From assembly GCA_027186245.1 (NCBI GenBank), contig CP114481.1, positions 39,959,501 through 40,023,500 of the forward strand: a DNA stretch of 64,000 nucleotides. The letters run 5' to 3'. Of this stretch, positions 1 through 12,740 are shown one piece after another; positions within the stretch are counted from its first letter, which is position 1, and each line of letters begins with the position of its first letter. The position numbers were made by a program, and so were the translations under genes. Below the pieces are notes generated by a model that searched no databases, was not told the DNA's origin, and saw only the letters and a program-made list of their open reading frames with translations. The stretch comes from Coriaria nepalensis (taxonomy: Eukaryota; Streptophyta; Magnoliopsida; Cucurbitales; Coriariaceae).

Positions 1-1562
1 TGAGTCATTGCAAGTCAATAACTTTTGTCAAAGCAAGTCGAACGAATTCTAGTTTTCTACTAAAAACACAACTTTTGTGCATAACTTGCAAATGATCAGT
101 GCAAGGAAAGTGTGCATTCGTTTAACCTTAAAATCATTTCAATGAGTCATTTCAAGTCAATAAATTATTTCAAAGCAAGTCGAACGAATTCTAGTTCTGC
201 ACTACAGACACAACTTTTGTGCATAACTTGCAAATGATCATTGCAAGGAAAGTGTGTATTCGTTTAACCTTAAAATCATTTCAATGAGTCATTGTAAGTC
301 AATAACTTATTTCATAGCAATTCGAACGAATTCTAGTTTTGCACTACAGACACAACTTTTGTGCATAACCTGCAAATGATCATTGCAAAGAAAGTGTGCA
401 TTCGTTTAACCTTAAAATCATTTCAATGAGTCATTTCAAGTCAATAACTTTTGTCAAAGCAAGTCGAACGAATTCTAGTTTTCTACTAAAAACACAACTT
501 TTGTGCATAACTTGCAAATGATCATTGCAAGGAAAGTGTGCATTCGTTTAACCTTAAAATCATTTCAATGAGTCATTGCAAGTCAATAACTTATGTCAAA
601 GCAAGTCGAACGAATTCTAGTTTTGCACTACAGACACAGCTTTTGTGCATAACTTGCAAATGATCAGTGCAAGGAAAGTGTGCATTCGTTTAACCTTAAA
701 ATCATTTCAATGAGTCATTGCAAGTCAATAACTTATTTCAAAGCAATTCGAACGAATTCTAGTCTTGCACTACAGACACAACTTTTGTGCATAATTTGCA
801 AATGATCATTGCAAGGAAAGTGTGCATTCGTTTAACCTTAAAATCATTTCAATGAGTCATTGCAAGTCAATAACTTATTTCAAGGCAATTCGAACGAATT
901 CTAGTTTTGCACTACAGACACAGCTTTTGTGCATAACCTGCAAATGATCATTGCAAAGAAAGTGTGCATTCGTTTAACCTTAAAATCATTTCAATGAGTC
1001 ATTGCAAGTCAATAACTTATGTCAAAGCAACTCGAACGAATTCTAGTTTTCTACTAAAAACACAACTTTTGTGCATAACTTGCAAATGATCAGTGCAAGG
1101 AAAGTGTGCATTCGTTTAACCTTAAAATCATTTCAATGAGTCATTTCAAGTCAATAACTTATTTCAAAGCAAGTCGAACGTATTCTAGATTTGCACTACA
1201 GACACAACTTTTGTGCATAACTTGCAAATGATCATTGCTAGGAAAGTGTGCATTCGTTTAACCTTAAAATCATTTCTATGAGTCATTGCAAGTCAATAAA
1301 TTATTTCAAAGCATGTCGAACGAATTCTAGTTTTGCACTACAGACACAACTTTTGTGCATAACTTGCAAATGGTCTTTGCAAGGAAAGTGTGCATTCGTT
1401 TAACCTTAAAATCATTTCAATGAGTCATTGCAAGTCAATAACTTATTTCAAGGCAATTCGAACGAATTCTAGTTTTGCACTACAGACACAGCTTTTGTGC
1501 ATAACTTGCAAATGATCTTTGCAAGGAAAGTGTGCATTCGTTTAACCTTAAAATCATTTCAA
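1..1562 (+). repeat. HOR copy 1, 11 monomers
   Basis: The ordered marker series (type D unit; AATAAATTATTTC with TTCTGCAC; ATTGTAAG with TTTCATAGC; ACTTTTGTC type D; then A/B units) repeats at a distance of 1562 bp, exactly 11 units. For example TAAATTAT is at 161 and again at 1723. The left edge is set by the window start, so the true copy may begin earlier. Confidence 0.85.
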
Positions 1563-1704
1563 TGAGTCATTGCAAGTCAATAACTTATGTCAAAGCAAGT
1601 CGAACGAATTCTAGTTTTCTACTAAAAACACAACTTTTGTGCATAACTTGCAAATGATCAGTGCAAGGAAAGTGTGCATTCGTTTAACCTTAAAATCATT
1701 TCAA
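1563..1704 (+). repeat. Exemplar type D monomer
   Basis: Four substitutions clustered within 11 bp convert TTTTGCACTACAGACAC to TTTTCTACTAAAAACAC. The rest of the unit is type A-like. Type D is dense in the first 9 kb, scattered to 28.7 kb, not noticed between about 28.8 and 56.5 kb, and present again at 60.5-63.8 kb. A partial form CTACTCAAAAC occurs at about 11.7, 13.1, 15.0, 17.1, 19.4, 22.6, 56.6 and 59.7 kb. Confidence 0.82.
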
Positions 1705-2130
1705 TGAGTCATTTCAAGTCAATAAATTATTTCAAAGCAAGTCGAACGAATTCTAGTTCTGCACTACAGACACAACTTTTGTGCATAACTTGCAAATGAT
1801 CATTGCAAGGAAAGTGTGTATTCGTTTAACCTTAAAATCATTTCAATGAGTCATTGTAAGTCAATAACTTATTTCATAGCAATTCGAACGAATTCTAGTT
1901 TTGCACTACAGACACAACTTTTGTGCATAACCTGCAAATGATCATTGCAAAGAAAGTGTGCATTCGTTTAACCTTAAAATCATTTCAATGAGTCATTTCA
2001 AGTCAATAACTTTTGTCAAAGCAAGTCGAACGAATTCTAGTTTTCTACTAAAAACACAACTTTTGTGCATAACTTGCAAATGATCATTGCAAGGAAAGTG
2101 TGCATTCGTTTAACCTTAAAATCATTTCAA

Positions 2131-2414
2131 TGAGTCATTGCAAGTCAATAACTTATGTCGAAGCAAGTCGAACGAATTCTAGTTTTGCACTACGGACACA
2201 ACTTTTGTGCATAACTTGCAAATGATCAGTGCAAGGAAAGTGTGCTTTCGTTTAACCTTAAAATCATTTCAATGAGTCATTGCAAGTCAATAACTTATGT
2301 CGAAGCAAGTCGAACGAATTCTAGTTTTGCACTACGGACACAACTTTTGTGCATAACTTGCAAATGATCAGTGCAAGGAAAGTGTGCTTTCGTTTAACCT
2401 TAAAATCATTTCAA
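2131..2414 (+). repeat. Identical tandem monomer pair inside HOR copy 2
   Basis: Units 2131-2272 and 2273-2414 are identical by eye and share three variants rare elsewhere: TATGTCGAAGC, CACTACGGACAC and TGTGCTTTCG. The corresponding place in copy 1 has one unit only, so this is a recent single-unit duplication that turned 11 units into 12. Confidence 0.85.
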
Positions 2415-2698
2415 TGAGTCATTGCATGTCAATAACTTATTTCAAGGCAATTCGAACGAATTCTAGTTTTGCACTACAGACACAGCTTTTGTGCATAACT
2501 TGCAAATGATCTTTGCAAGGAAAGTGTGCATTCGTTTAACCTTAAAATCATTTCAATGAGTCATTGCAAGTCAATAACTTATGTCAAAGCAACTCGAACG
2601 AATTCTAGTTTTCTACTAAAAACACAACTTTTGTGCATAACTTGCAAATGATCAGTGCAAGGAAAGTGTGCATTCGTTTAACCTTAAAATCATTTCAA

Positions 2699-2839
2699 TG
2701 AGTCATTTCAGTCAATAACTTATTTCAAAGCAAGTCGAACGTATTCTAGATTTGCACTACAGACACAACTTTTGTGCATAACTTGCAAATGATCATTGCA
2801 AGGAAAGTGTGCATTCGTTTATCCTTAAAATCATTTCTA
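2699..2839 (+). repeat. 141-bp monomer, single A deletion
   Basis: CATTTCAGTCAATAAC is read where the paralogous unit has CATTTCAAGTCAATAAC. The unit phase shifts by -1 after this point until 7.97 kb. Confidence 0.9.
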
Positions 2840-3265
2840 TGAGTCATTGCAAGTCAATAAATTATTTCAAAGCATGTCGAACGAATTCTAGTTTTGCACT
2901 ACAGACACAACTTTTGTGCATAACTTGCAAATGGTCTTTGCAAGGAAAGTGTGCATTCGTTTAACCTTAAAATCATTTCAATGAGTCATTGCAAGTCAAT
3001 AACTTATTTCAAGGCAATTCGAACGAATTCTAGTTTTGCACTACAGACACAGCTTTTGTGCATAACTTGCAAATGATCTTTGCAAGGAAAGTGTGCATTC
3101 GTTTAACCTTAAAATCATTTCAATGAGTCATTGCAAGTCAATAACTTATGTCAAAGCAAGTCGAACGAATTCTAGTTTTGCACTACAGACACAGCTTTTG
3201 TGCATAACTTGCAAATGATCTTTGCAAGGAAAGTGTGCATTCGTTTAACCTTAAAATCATTTCAA

Positions 3266-5821
3266 TGAGTCATTGCAAGTCAATAACTTATGTCAAAGCA
3301 AGTCGAACGAATTCTAGTTTTCTACTAAAAACACAACTTTTGTGCATAACTTGCAAATGATCAGTGCAAGGAAAGTGTGCATTCGTTTAACCTTAAAATC
3401 ATTTCAATGAGTCATTTCAAGTCAATAAATTATTTCAAAGCAAGTCGAACGAATTCTAGTTCTGCACTACAGACACAACTTTTGTGCATAACTTGCAAAT
3501 GATCATTGCAAGGAAAGTGTGTATTCGTTTAACCTTAAAATCATTTCAATGAGTCATTGTAAGTCAATAACTTATTTCATAGCAATTCGAACGAATTCTA
3601 GTTTTGCACTACAGACACAACTTTTGTGCATAACCTGCAAATGATCATTGCAAAGAAAGTGTGCATTCGTTTAACCTTAAAATCATTTCAATGAGTCATT
3701 TCAAGTCAATAACTTTTGTCAAAGCAAGTCGAACGAATTCTAGTTTTCTACTAAAAACACAACTTTTGTGCATAACTTGCAAATGATCATTGCAAGGAAA
3801 GTGTGCATTCGTTTAACCTTAAAATCATTTCAATGAGTCATTGCAAGTCAATAACTTATGTCGAAGCAAGTCGAACGAATTCTAGTTTTGCACTACGGAC
3901 ACAACTTTTGTGCATAACTTGCAAATGATCAGTGCAAGGAAAGTGTGCTTTCGTTTAACCTTAAAATAATTTCAATGAGTCATTGCAAGTCAATAACTTA
4001 TTTCAAGGCAATTCGAACGAATTCTAGTTTTGCACTACAGACACAGCTTTTGTGCATAACTTGCAAATGATCTTTGCAAGGAAAGTGTGCATTCGTTTAA
4101 CCTTAAAATCATTTCAATGAGTCATTGCAAGTCAATAACTTATGTCAAAGCAAGTCGAACGAATTCTAGTTTTCTACTAAAAACACAACTTTTGTGCATA
4201 ACTTGCAAATGATCAGTGCAAGGAAAGTGTGCATTCGTTTAACCTTAAAATCATTTCAATGAGTCATTGCAAGTCAATAACTTATTTCAAAGCAATTCGA
4301 ACGAATTCTAGTCTTGCACTACAGACACAACTTTTGTGCATAATTTGCAAATGATCATTGCAAGGAAAGTGTGCATTCGTTTAACCTTAAAATCATTTCA
4401 ATGAGTCATTCCAAGTCAATAACTTTTGTCAAAGCAAGTCGAACGAATTCTAGTTTTCTACTAAAAACACAACTTTTGTGCATAACTTGCAAATGATCAT
4501 TGCAAGGGAAGTGTGCATTCGTTTAACCTTAAAATCATTTCAATGAGTCATTTCAAGTCAATAACTTATGTCAAAGCAAGTCGAACGAATTCAAGGTTTG
4601 CACTACAGACACAACTTTTGTGCATAACTTGCAAATGATCATTGCAAGGAAAGTGTGCATTCGTTTAACCTTAAAATCATTTCAATGAGTCATTTCAAGT
4701 CAATAACTTATTTCAAAGCAAGTCGAACGTATTCTAGTTTTGCACTACAGACACAACTTTTGTGCATAACTTGCAAATGATCATTGCAAGGAAAGTGTGC
4801 ATTCGTTTAACATTAAAATCATTTCAATGAGTCATTTCAAGTCAATAACTTATGTCAAAGCAAGTCGAACGAATTCTAGTTTTCTACTAAAAACGCAACT
4901 TTTGTGCATAACTTGCAAATGATCAGTGCAAGGAAAGTGTGCATTCGTTTAACCTTAAAATCATTTCAATGAGTCATTGCAAGTCAATAACTTATTTCAA
5001 AGCAATTCGAACGAATTCTAGTTTCGCACTACAAACACAGCTTTTGTGCATAACTTGCAATTGATCATTGCAAGGAAAATGTGCATTCGTTTAAAATTAA
5101 AATCATTTCAAAGAGTCCTTTCAAGTCAATAACTTATTTCAAAGCAAGTCGAACGAATTCTAATTTTGCACTACAGACACAACTTTTGTGCATAACTTGC
5201 AAATGATCATTGCAAGGAAAGTGTGCATTCGTTTAACCTTAAAATCATTTCAATGAGTCATTGCAAGTCAATAACTTATGTCAAAGCAAGTCGAACGAAT
5301 TCTAGTTTTCTACTAAAAACACAACTTTTGTGCATAACTTGCAAATGATCAGTGCAAGGAAAGTGTGCATTCGTTTAACCTTAAAATCATTTCAATGACT
5401 CATTTCAAGTCAATAAATTATTTCAAAGCAAGTCGAACGAATTCTAGTTCTGCACTACAGACACAACTTTTGTGCATAACTTGCAAATGATCATTGCAAG
5501 GAAAGTGTGTATTCGTTTAACCTTAAAATCATTTCAATGAGTCATTGTAAGTCAATAACTTATTTCATAGCAATTCGAACGAATTCTAGTTTTGCACTAC
5601 AGACACAACTTTTGTGCATAACCTGCAAATGATCATTGCAAAGAAAGTGTGCATTCGTTTAACCTTAAAATCATTTCAATGAGTCATTTCAAGTCAATAA
5701 CTTTTGTCAAAGCAAGTCGAACGAATTCTAGTTTTCTACTAAAAACACAACTTTTGTGCATAACTTGCAAATGATCATTGCAAGGAAAGTGTGCATTCGT
5801 TTAACCTTAAAATCATTTCAA
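3266..5821 (+). repeat. 18-monomer HOR, copy A (2556 bp)
   Basis: Private markers recur exactly 2556 bp later: CATTCCAAG at 4408/6964, TATGTCGAAGC at 3859/6415 and GAATTCAAGG at about 4590/7146. The copy contains a 14-unit part and a terminal 4-unit part that is again the start of the next copy, since AATAAATTATTTC occurs at 3424, 5412, 5980, 7969 and 8537 in 14-4-14-4 unit spacing. Confidence 0.87.
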
Positions 5822-8378
5822 TGAGTCATTGCAAGTCAATAACTTATGTCAAAGCAAGTCGAACGAATTCTAGTTTTCTACTAAAAACACAACTTTTGTG
5901 CATAACTTGCAAATGATCAGTGCAAGGAAAGTGTGCATTCGTTTAACCTTAAAATCATTTCAATGACTCATTTCAAGTCAATAAATTATTTCAAAGCAAG
6001 TCGAACGAATTCTAGTTCTGCACTACAGACACAACTTTTGTGCATAACTTGCAAATGATCATTGCAAGGAAAGTGTGTATTCGTTTAACCTTAAAATCAT
6101 TTTAATGAGTCATTGTAAGTCAATAACTTATTTCATAGCAATTCGAACGAATTCTAGTTTTGCACTACAGACACAACTTTTGTGCATAACCTGCAAATGA
6201 TCATTGCAAAGAAAGTGTGCATTCGTTTAACCTTAAAATCATTTCAATGAGTCATTTCAAGTCAATAACTTTTGTCAAAGCAAGTCGAACGAATTCTAGT
6301 TTTCTACTAAAAACACAACTTTTGTGCATAACTTGCAAATGATCATTGCAAGGAAAGTGTGCATTCGTTTAACCTTAAAATCATTTCAATGAGTCATTGC
6401 AAGTCAATAACTTATGTCGAAGCAAGTCGAACGAATTCTAGTTTTGCACTACGGACACAACTTTTGTGCATAACTTGCAAATGATCAGTGCAAGGAAAGT
6501 GTGCTTTCGTTTAACCTTAAAATCATTTCAATGAGTCATTGCAAGTCAATAACTTATTTCAAGGCAATTCGAACGAATTCTAGTTTTGCACTACAGACAC
6601 AGCTTTTGTGCATAACTTGCAAATGATCTTTGCAAGGAAAGTGTGCATTCGTTTAACCTTAAAATCATTTCAATGAGTCATTGCAAGTCAATAACTTATG
6701 TCAAAGCAAGTCGAACGAATTCTAGTTTTCTACTAAAAACACAACTTTTGTGCATAACTTGCAAATGATCAGTGCAAGGAAAGTGTGCATTCGTTTAACC
6801 TTAAAATCATTTCAATGAGTCATTGCAAGTCAATAACTTATTTCAAAGCAATTCGAACGAATTCTAGTCTTGCACTACAGACACAACTTTTGTGCATAAT
6901 TTGCAAATGATCATTGCAAGGAAAGTGTGCATTCGTTTAACCTTAAAATCATTTCAATGAGTCATTCCAAGTCAATAACTTTTGTCAAAGCAAGTCGAAC
7001 GAATTCTAGTTTTCTACTAAAAACACAACTTTTGTGCATAACTTGCAAATGATCATTGCAAGGGAAGTGTGCATTCGTTTAACCTTAAAATCATTTCAAT
7101 GAGTCATTTCAAGTCAATAACTTATGTCAAAGCAAGTCGAACGAATTCAAGGTTTGCACTACAGACACAACTTTTGTGCATAACTTGCAAATGATCATTG
7201 CAAGGAAAGTGTGCATTCGTTTAACCTTAAAATCATTTCAATGAGTCATTTCAAGTCAATAACTTATTTCAAAGCAAGTCGAACGTATTCTAGTTTTGCA
7301 CTACAGACACAACTTTTGTGCATAACTTGCAAATGATCATTGCAAGGAAAGTGTGCATTCGTTTAACATTAAAATCATTTCAATGAGTCATTTCAAGTCA
7401 ATAACTTATGTCAAAGCAAGTCGAACGAATTCTAGTTTTCTACTAAAAACGCAACTTTTGTGCATAACTTGCAAATGATCAGTGCAAGGAAAGTGTGCAT
7501 TCGTTTAACCTTAAAATCATTTCAATGAGTCATTGCAAGTCAATAACTTATTTCAAAGCAATTCGAACGAATTCTAGTTTCGCACTACAGACACAGCTTT
7601 TGTGCATAACTTGCAATTGATCATTGCAAGGAAAATGTGCATTCGTTTAAAATTAAAATCATTTCAAAGAGTCCTTTCAAGTCAATAACTTATTTCAAAG
7701 CAAGTCGAACGAATTCTAATTTTGCACTACAGACACAACTTTTGTGCATAACTTGCAAATGATCATTGCAAGGAAAGTGTGCATTCGTTTAACCTTAAAA
7801 TCATTTCAATGAGTCATTGCAAGTCAATAACTTATGTCAAAGCAAGTCGAACGAATTCTAGTTTTCTACTAAAAACACAACTTTTGTGCATAACTTGCAA
7901 ATGATCAGTGCAAGGAAAGTGTGCATTCGTTTAACCTTAAAATCATTTCAATGACTCATTTCAAGTCAAATAAATTATTTCAAAGCAAGTCGAACGAATT
8001 CTAGTTCTGCACTACAGACACAACTTTTGTGCATAACTTGCAAATGATCATTGCAAGGAAAGTGTGTATTCGTTTAACCTTAAAATCATTTCAATGAGTC
8101 ATTGTAAGTCAATAACTTATTTCATAGCAATTCGAACGAATTCTAGTTTTGCACTACAGACACAACTTTTGTGCATAACCTGCAAATGATCATTGCAAAG
8201 AAAGTGTGCATTCGTTTAACCTTAAAATCATTTCAATGAGTCATTTCAAGTCAATAACTTTTGTCAAAGCAAGTCGAACGAATTCTAGTTTTCTACTAAA
8301 AACACAACTTTTGTGCATAACTTGCAAATGATCATTGCAAGGAAAGTGTGCATTCGTTTAACCTTAAAATCATTTCAA
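5822..8378 (+). repeat. 18-monomer HOR, copy B (2557 bp)
   Basis: Second copy of the 18-unit block, longer by one inserted A near 7968. Its private TCATTTTAATG (about 6098) is shared with the following partial copy (about 8655) but not with copy A, which suggests that the partial copy derives from B. Confidence 0.87.
7952..8094 (+). repeat. 143-bp monomer, single A insertion
   Basis: TCAAGTCAAATAAATT is read where the paralogues at 5.4, 6.0 and 8.5 kb have TCAAGTCAATAAATT. This restores the original unit phase lost at 2.7 kb. Confidence 0.9.
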
Positions 8379-8946
8379 TGAGTCATTGCAAGTCAATAAC
8401 TTATGTCAAAGCAAGTCGAACGAATTCTAGTTTTCTACTAAAAACACAACTTTTGTGCATAACTTGCAAATGATCAGTGCAAGGAAAGTGTGCATTCGTT
8501 TAACCTTAAAATCATTTCAATGACTCATTTCAAGTCAATAAATTATTTCAAAGCAAGTCGAACGAATTCTAGTTCTGCACTACAGACACAACTTTTGTGC
8601 ATAACTTGCAAATGATCATTGCAAGGAAAGTGTGTATTCGTTTAACCTTAAAATCATTTTAATGAGTCATTGTAAGTCAATAACTTATTTCATAGCAATT
8701 CGAACGAATTCTAGTTTTGCACTACAGACACAACTTTTGTGCATAACCTGCAAATGATCATTGCAAAGAAAGTGTGCATTCGTTTAACCTTAAAATCATT
8801 TCAATGAGTCATTTCAAGTCAATAACTTTTGTCAAAGCAAGTCGAACGAATTCTAGTTTTCTACTAAAAACACAACTTTTGTGCATAACTTGCAAATGAT
8901 CATTGCAAGGAAAGTGTGCATTCGTTTAACCTTAAAATCATTTCAA
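8379..8946 (+). repeat. 18-monomer HOR, partial copy C (4 monomers)
   Basis: The first four units of copy B appear a third time, then the order changes at about 8947, where TATGTCAAAGC with GAATTCTTG replaces TATGTCGAAGC. The block therefore has about 2.2 copies. Confidence 0.82.
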
Positions 8947-9798
8947 TGAGTCATTGCAAGTCAATAACTTATGTCAAAGCAAGTCGAACGAATTCTTGTT
9001 TTGCACTACAGACACAACTTTTGTGCATAACTTGCAAATGATCGGTGCAAGGAAATTGTGCATTCGTTTAACCTTAAAATCATTTCAATGAGTCATTGCA
9101 AGGCAATAACTTATTTCAGAGCAATTCGAACGAATTCTAGTTTTGCACTACAGACACAACTTTTGTGCATAACTTGCAAATGATCATTGCAAGGAAAGTG
9201 TGCTTTCGTTTAACCTTAAAATCATTTCAATGAGTCCTTTCAAGTCAATAACTTATGTCAAAGCAAGTCGAACGAATTCTAGGTTTCTACTAAAAACACA
9301 ACTTTTGTGCATAACTTGCAAATAATCAGTGCAAGGAAAGTGTGCATTCGTTTAACCTTAAAATCATTTCAATGAGTCATTGCAAGTCAATAACTTATTT
9401 CAAAGCAATTCGAACGAATTCTAGTTTTGCACTACAGACACAGCTTTTGTGCATAACTTGCAAATGATCTTTGCAAGGAAAGTGTGCATTCGTTTAACCT
9501 TAAAATCATTTCAATGAGTCATTGCAAGTCAATAACTTATGTCAAGGCAAGTGGAACGAATTCTAGTTTTGCACTACAGACACAACTTTTGTGCATAACT
9601 TGCAAATGATCAGTGCAAGGAAAGTGTGCATTCGTTTAACCTTAAAATCATTTCAATGAGTCATTGCAAGTCAATAACTTATGTCAAAGCAAGTCGAATG
9701 AATTCTAGTTTTGCACTACAGACACAACTTTTGTGGATAACTTGCAAATGATCAGTGCAAGGAAAGTGTGCATTCGTTTAACCTTAAAATCATTTCAA
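8947..9798 (+). repeat. Six satellite monomers without a clear tandem HOR
   Basis: Mixed A, B and D units between the 18-mer and 6-mer blocks. Local variants include GAATTCTTG, GATCGGTGC, AAGGCAATAAC and TGTGGATAAC. The A/B/D order resembles segments of the later 13-25 kb region. No other sequence type is present. Confidence 0.75.
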
Positions 9799-10650
9799 TG
9801 AGTCATTGCAAGTCAATAACTTATTTCAAAGCAATTCGAACGAATTCTAGTATTGCACTACAGACACAACTTTTGTGCATAACTTGCAAATGATCATTGC
9901 AAGGAAAGTGTGCATTCGTTTAAAATTAAAATCATTTCAAAGAGTCCTTTCAAGTCAATAACTTATTTGAAAGCAAGTCGAACGAATTCTAATTTTGCAC
10001 TACAGACACAACATTTGTGCATAATTTGCAAATGATCATTGCAAGGAAAGCGTGCATTCGTTTAACCTGAAAATCATTTCAATGAGTCATTGCAAGTCAA
10101 TAACTTATGTCAAAGCAAGTGGAACGAATTCTAGTTTTGCACTACAGACACAACTTTTGTAGATAACTTGCAAATGATCAGTGCAAGGAAAGTGTGCATT
10201 CGTTTAACCTTAAAATCATTTCAATGAGTCATTGCAAGTCAATAACTTATTTCAAAGCAATTTGAACGAATTCTAGTTTTGCACTACAGACACAACTTTT
10301 GTGCATAACTTGCAAATGATCATTGCAAGGAAAGTGAGCATTCGTTTAAAATTAAAATCATTTCAAAGAGTCCTTTCAAGTCAATAACTTATTTCGAAGC
10401 AAGTCGAACGAATTCTAATTTTGCACTACAGACACAACTTTTGCGCATAACTTGCAAATGATCATTGCAAGGAAAGTGTGCATTCGTTTAACCTTAAAAT
10501 CATTTCAATGAGTCATTGCAAGTCAATAACTTATGTCAAAGCAAGTCGACCGAATTCTAGTTTTGCACTACAGACACAACTTTTGTGCATAACTTGCAAA
10601 TGATCAGTGCAAGGAAAGTGTGCATTCGTTTAACCTTAAAATCATTTCAA
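9799..10650 (+). repeat. 6-monomer HOR, copy 1 (852 bp)
   Basis: Six units whose private markers recur 852 bp later: TAGTATTGCAC (9849/10701), ACAACATTTG (10009/10861), GAAAGCGTGC with AACCTGAAAATC, AAAGTGAGCATTC (10332/11184) and GTCGACCG (10544/11396). Confidence 0.88.
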
Positions 10651-11502
10651 TGAGTCATTGCAAGTCAATAACTTATTTCAAAGCAATTCGAACGAATTCT
10701 AGTATTGCACTACAGACACAACTTTTGTGCATAACTTGCAAATGATCATTGCAAGGAAAGTGTGCATTCGTTTAAAATTAAAATCATTTCAAAGAGTCCT
10801 TTCAAGTCAATAACTTATTTGAAAGCAAGTCGAACGAATTCTAATTTTGCACTACAGACACAACATTTGTGCATAATTTGCAAATGATCATTGCAAGGAA
10901 AGCGTGCATTCGTTTAACCTGAAAATCATTTCAATGAGTCATTGCAAGTCAATAACTTATGTCAAAGCAAGTGGAACGAATTCTAGTTTTGCACTACAGA
11001 CACAACTTTTGTGGATAACTTGCAAATGATCAGTGCAAGGAAAGTGTGCATTCGTTTAACCTTAAAATCATTTCAATGAGTCATTGCAAGTCAATAACTT
11101 ATTTCAAAGCAATTCGAACGAATTCTAGTTTTGCACTACAGACACAACTTTTGTGCATAACTTGCAAATGATCATTGCAAGGAAAGTGAGCATTCGTTTA
11201 AAATTAAAATCATTTCAAAGAGTCCTTTCAAGTCAATAACTTATTTCGAAGCAAGTCGAACGAATTCTAATTTTGCACTACAGACACAACTTTTGTGCAT
11301 AACTTGCAAATGATCATTGCAAGGAAAGTGTGCATTCGTTTAACCTTAAAATCATTTCAATGAGTCATTGCAAGTCAATAACTTATGTCAAAGCAAGTCG
11401 ACCGAATTCTAGTTTTGCACTACAGACACAACTTTTGTGCATAACTTGCAAATGATCAGTGCAAGGAAAGTGTGCATTCGTTTAACCTTAAAATCATTTC
11501 AA
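10651..11502 (+). repeat. 6-monomer HOR, copy 2 (852 bp)
   Basis: Second copy with all private markers of copy 1. It differs slightly, for example TTTGTGGATAAC at about 11007 where copy 1 has TTTGTAGATAAC, and GCAATTCG where copy 1 has GCAATTTG. A third copy does not follow: the next unit has GTGGAATG. Confidence 0.88.
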
Positions 11503-12740
11503 TGAGTCATTGCAAGTCAATAACTTATTTCAAAGCAAGTGGAATGAATTCTAGTTTTGCACTACAGACACAACTTTTGTGCATAACTTGCAAATGATCA
11601 GTGTAAGGAAAGTGTGCATTCGTTTAACCTTAAAATCATTTCAATGAGTCGTTTCAAGTCAATAACTGATGTCAAAGCAAGTCGAACGAATTCTAGTTTT
11701 CTACTCAAAACACAACTTTTGTGCATAACTTGCAAATGATCATTGCAAGGAAAGTGTGCATTCGTTTAGCCTGAAAATCATTTCAATGAGTCATTTCATG
11801 TCAATAACTTATTTCATAGCAAGTCGAACGTATTCTAGTTTTGCACTACTGACACAACTTTTGTGCATAACTTGCAAATGATAATTGCAAGGAAAGTGTG
11901 CATTCGTTTAACCTTAAAATCATTTCAATGAGTCATTGCAAGTCAATAACTTATGTCAAAGCAAGTCGAACGAATTCTAGTTTTGCACTACACACACAAC
12001 TTTTGTGCATAACTTGCAAATGATCATTGCAAGGAAAGTGTGCATTCGTTTAACCTTAAAATCATTTCAATGAGTCATTGCAAGTCAATAACTTATGTCA
12101 AAGCAAGTCGAACGAATTCTAGTTTTGCAATACAGACACAACTTTTGTGCATAACTTGCAAATGATCAGTGCAAGGAAAGTGTGCATTCGTTTAACCTTA
12201 AAATCATTTCAATGAGTCATTGCAAGTCAATAACTTATGTCAAAGCAAGTCGAATGAATTCTAGTTTTGCACTACAGACACAACTTTTGTGCATAACTTG
12301 CAAATGATCAGTGCAAGGAAAGTGTGCATTCGTTTAACCTTAAAATCATTTCAATGAGTCATTGCAAGTCAATAACTTATTTCAAAGCAATTCGAACGAA
12401 TTCTAGTTTTGCACTACAGACACAGCTTTTGTGCATAACTTGCAAATGATCATTGCAAGGAAAGTGTGCATTCGTTTAAAATTAAAATCATTTCAAAGAG
12501 TCCTTTCAAGTCAATAACTTATTTCAAAGCAAGTCGAACGAATTCTAATTTTGCACTACAGACACAACTTTTGTGCATAACTTGCAAATGATCATTGCAA
12601 GGACAGTGTGCATTCGTTTAACCTTAAAATCATTTCAATGAGTCATTGCAAGTCAATAACTTATGTCAAAGCAAGTGGAACGAATTCTAGTTTTGCACTA
12701 CAGACACAACTTTTGTGCATAACTTGCGAATGATCATTGC
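11503..12740 (+). repeat. Mixed satellite monomers, about nine units
   Basis: A, B and C units with scattered variants (GTCGTTTC, AACTGATGTC, TTTAGCCTG, GATAATTGC, CACTACACACAC). The CATAGC / GTATTCTAG / ACTACTGAC unit here (about 11785) is the first of a family that returns at about 13.2, 17.2, 19.5 and 22.7 kb. Satellite only. Confidence 0.75.

Larger units (their letters stand above)
1563..3265 (+). repeat. HOR copy 2, expanded to 12 monomers
   Basis: It has the same marker order as 1-1562 but contains 12 units and is 1703 bp long because of a one-base deletion near 2710. The extra unit is a local duplication at 2131-2414. The next block restarts with the type D / AATAAATTATTTC pair at 3266. 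Confidence 0.85.

Noticed and set aside
11640..11680. Hammerhead ribozyme, as in some animal satellites
   Set aside because: The nearest match is AACTGATGTC in one unit; CTGATGA and the matching GAAA core with three helices are not present in the repeat.
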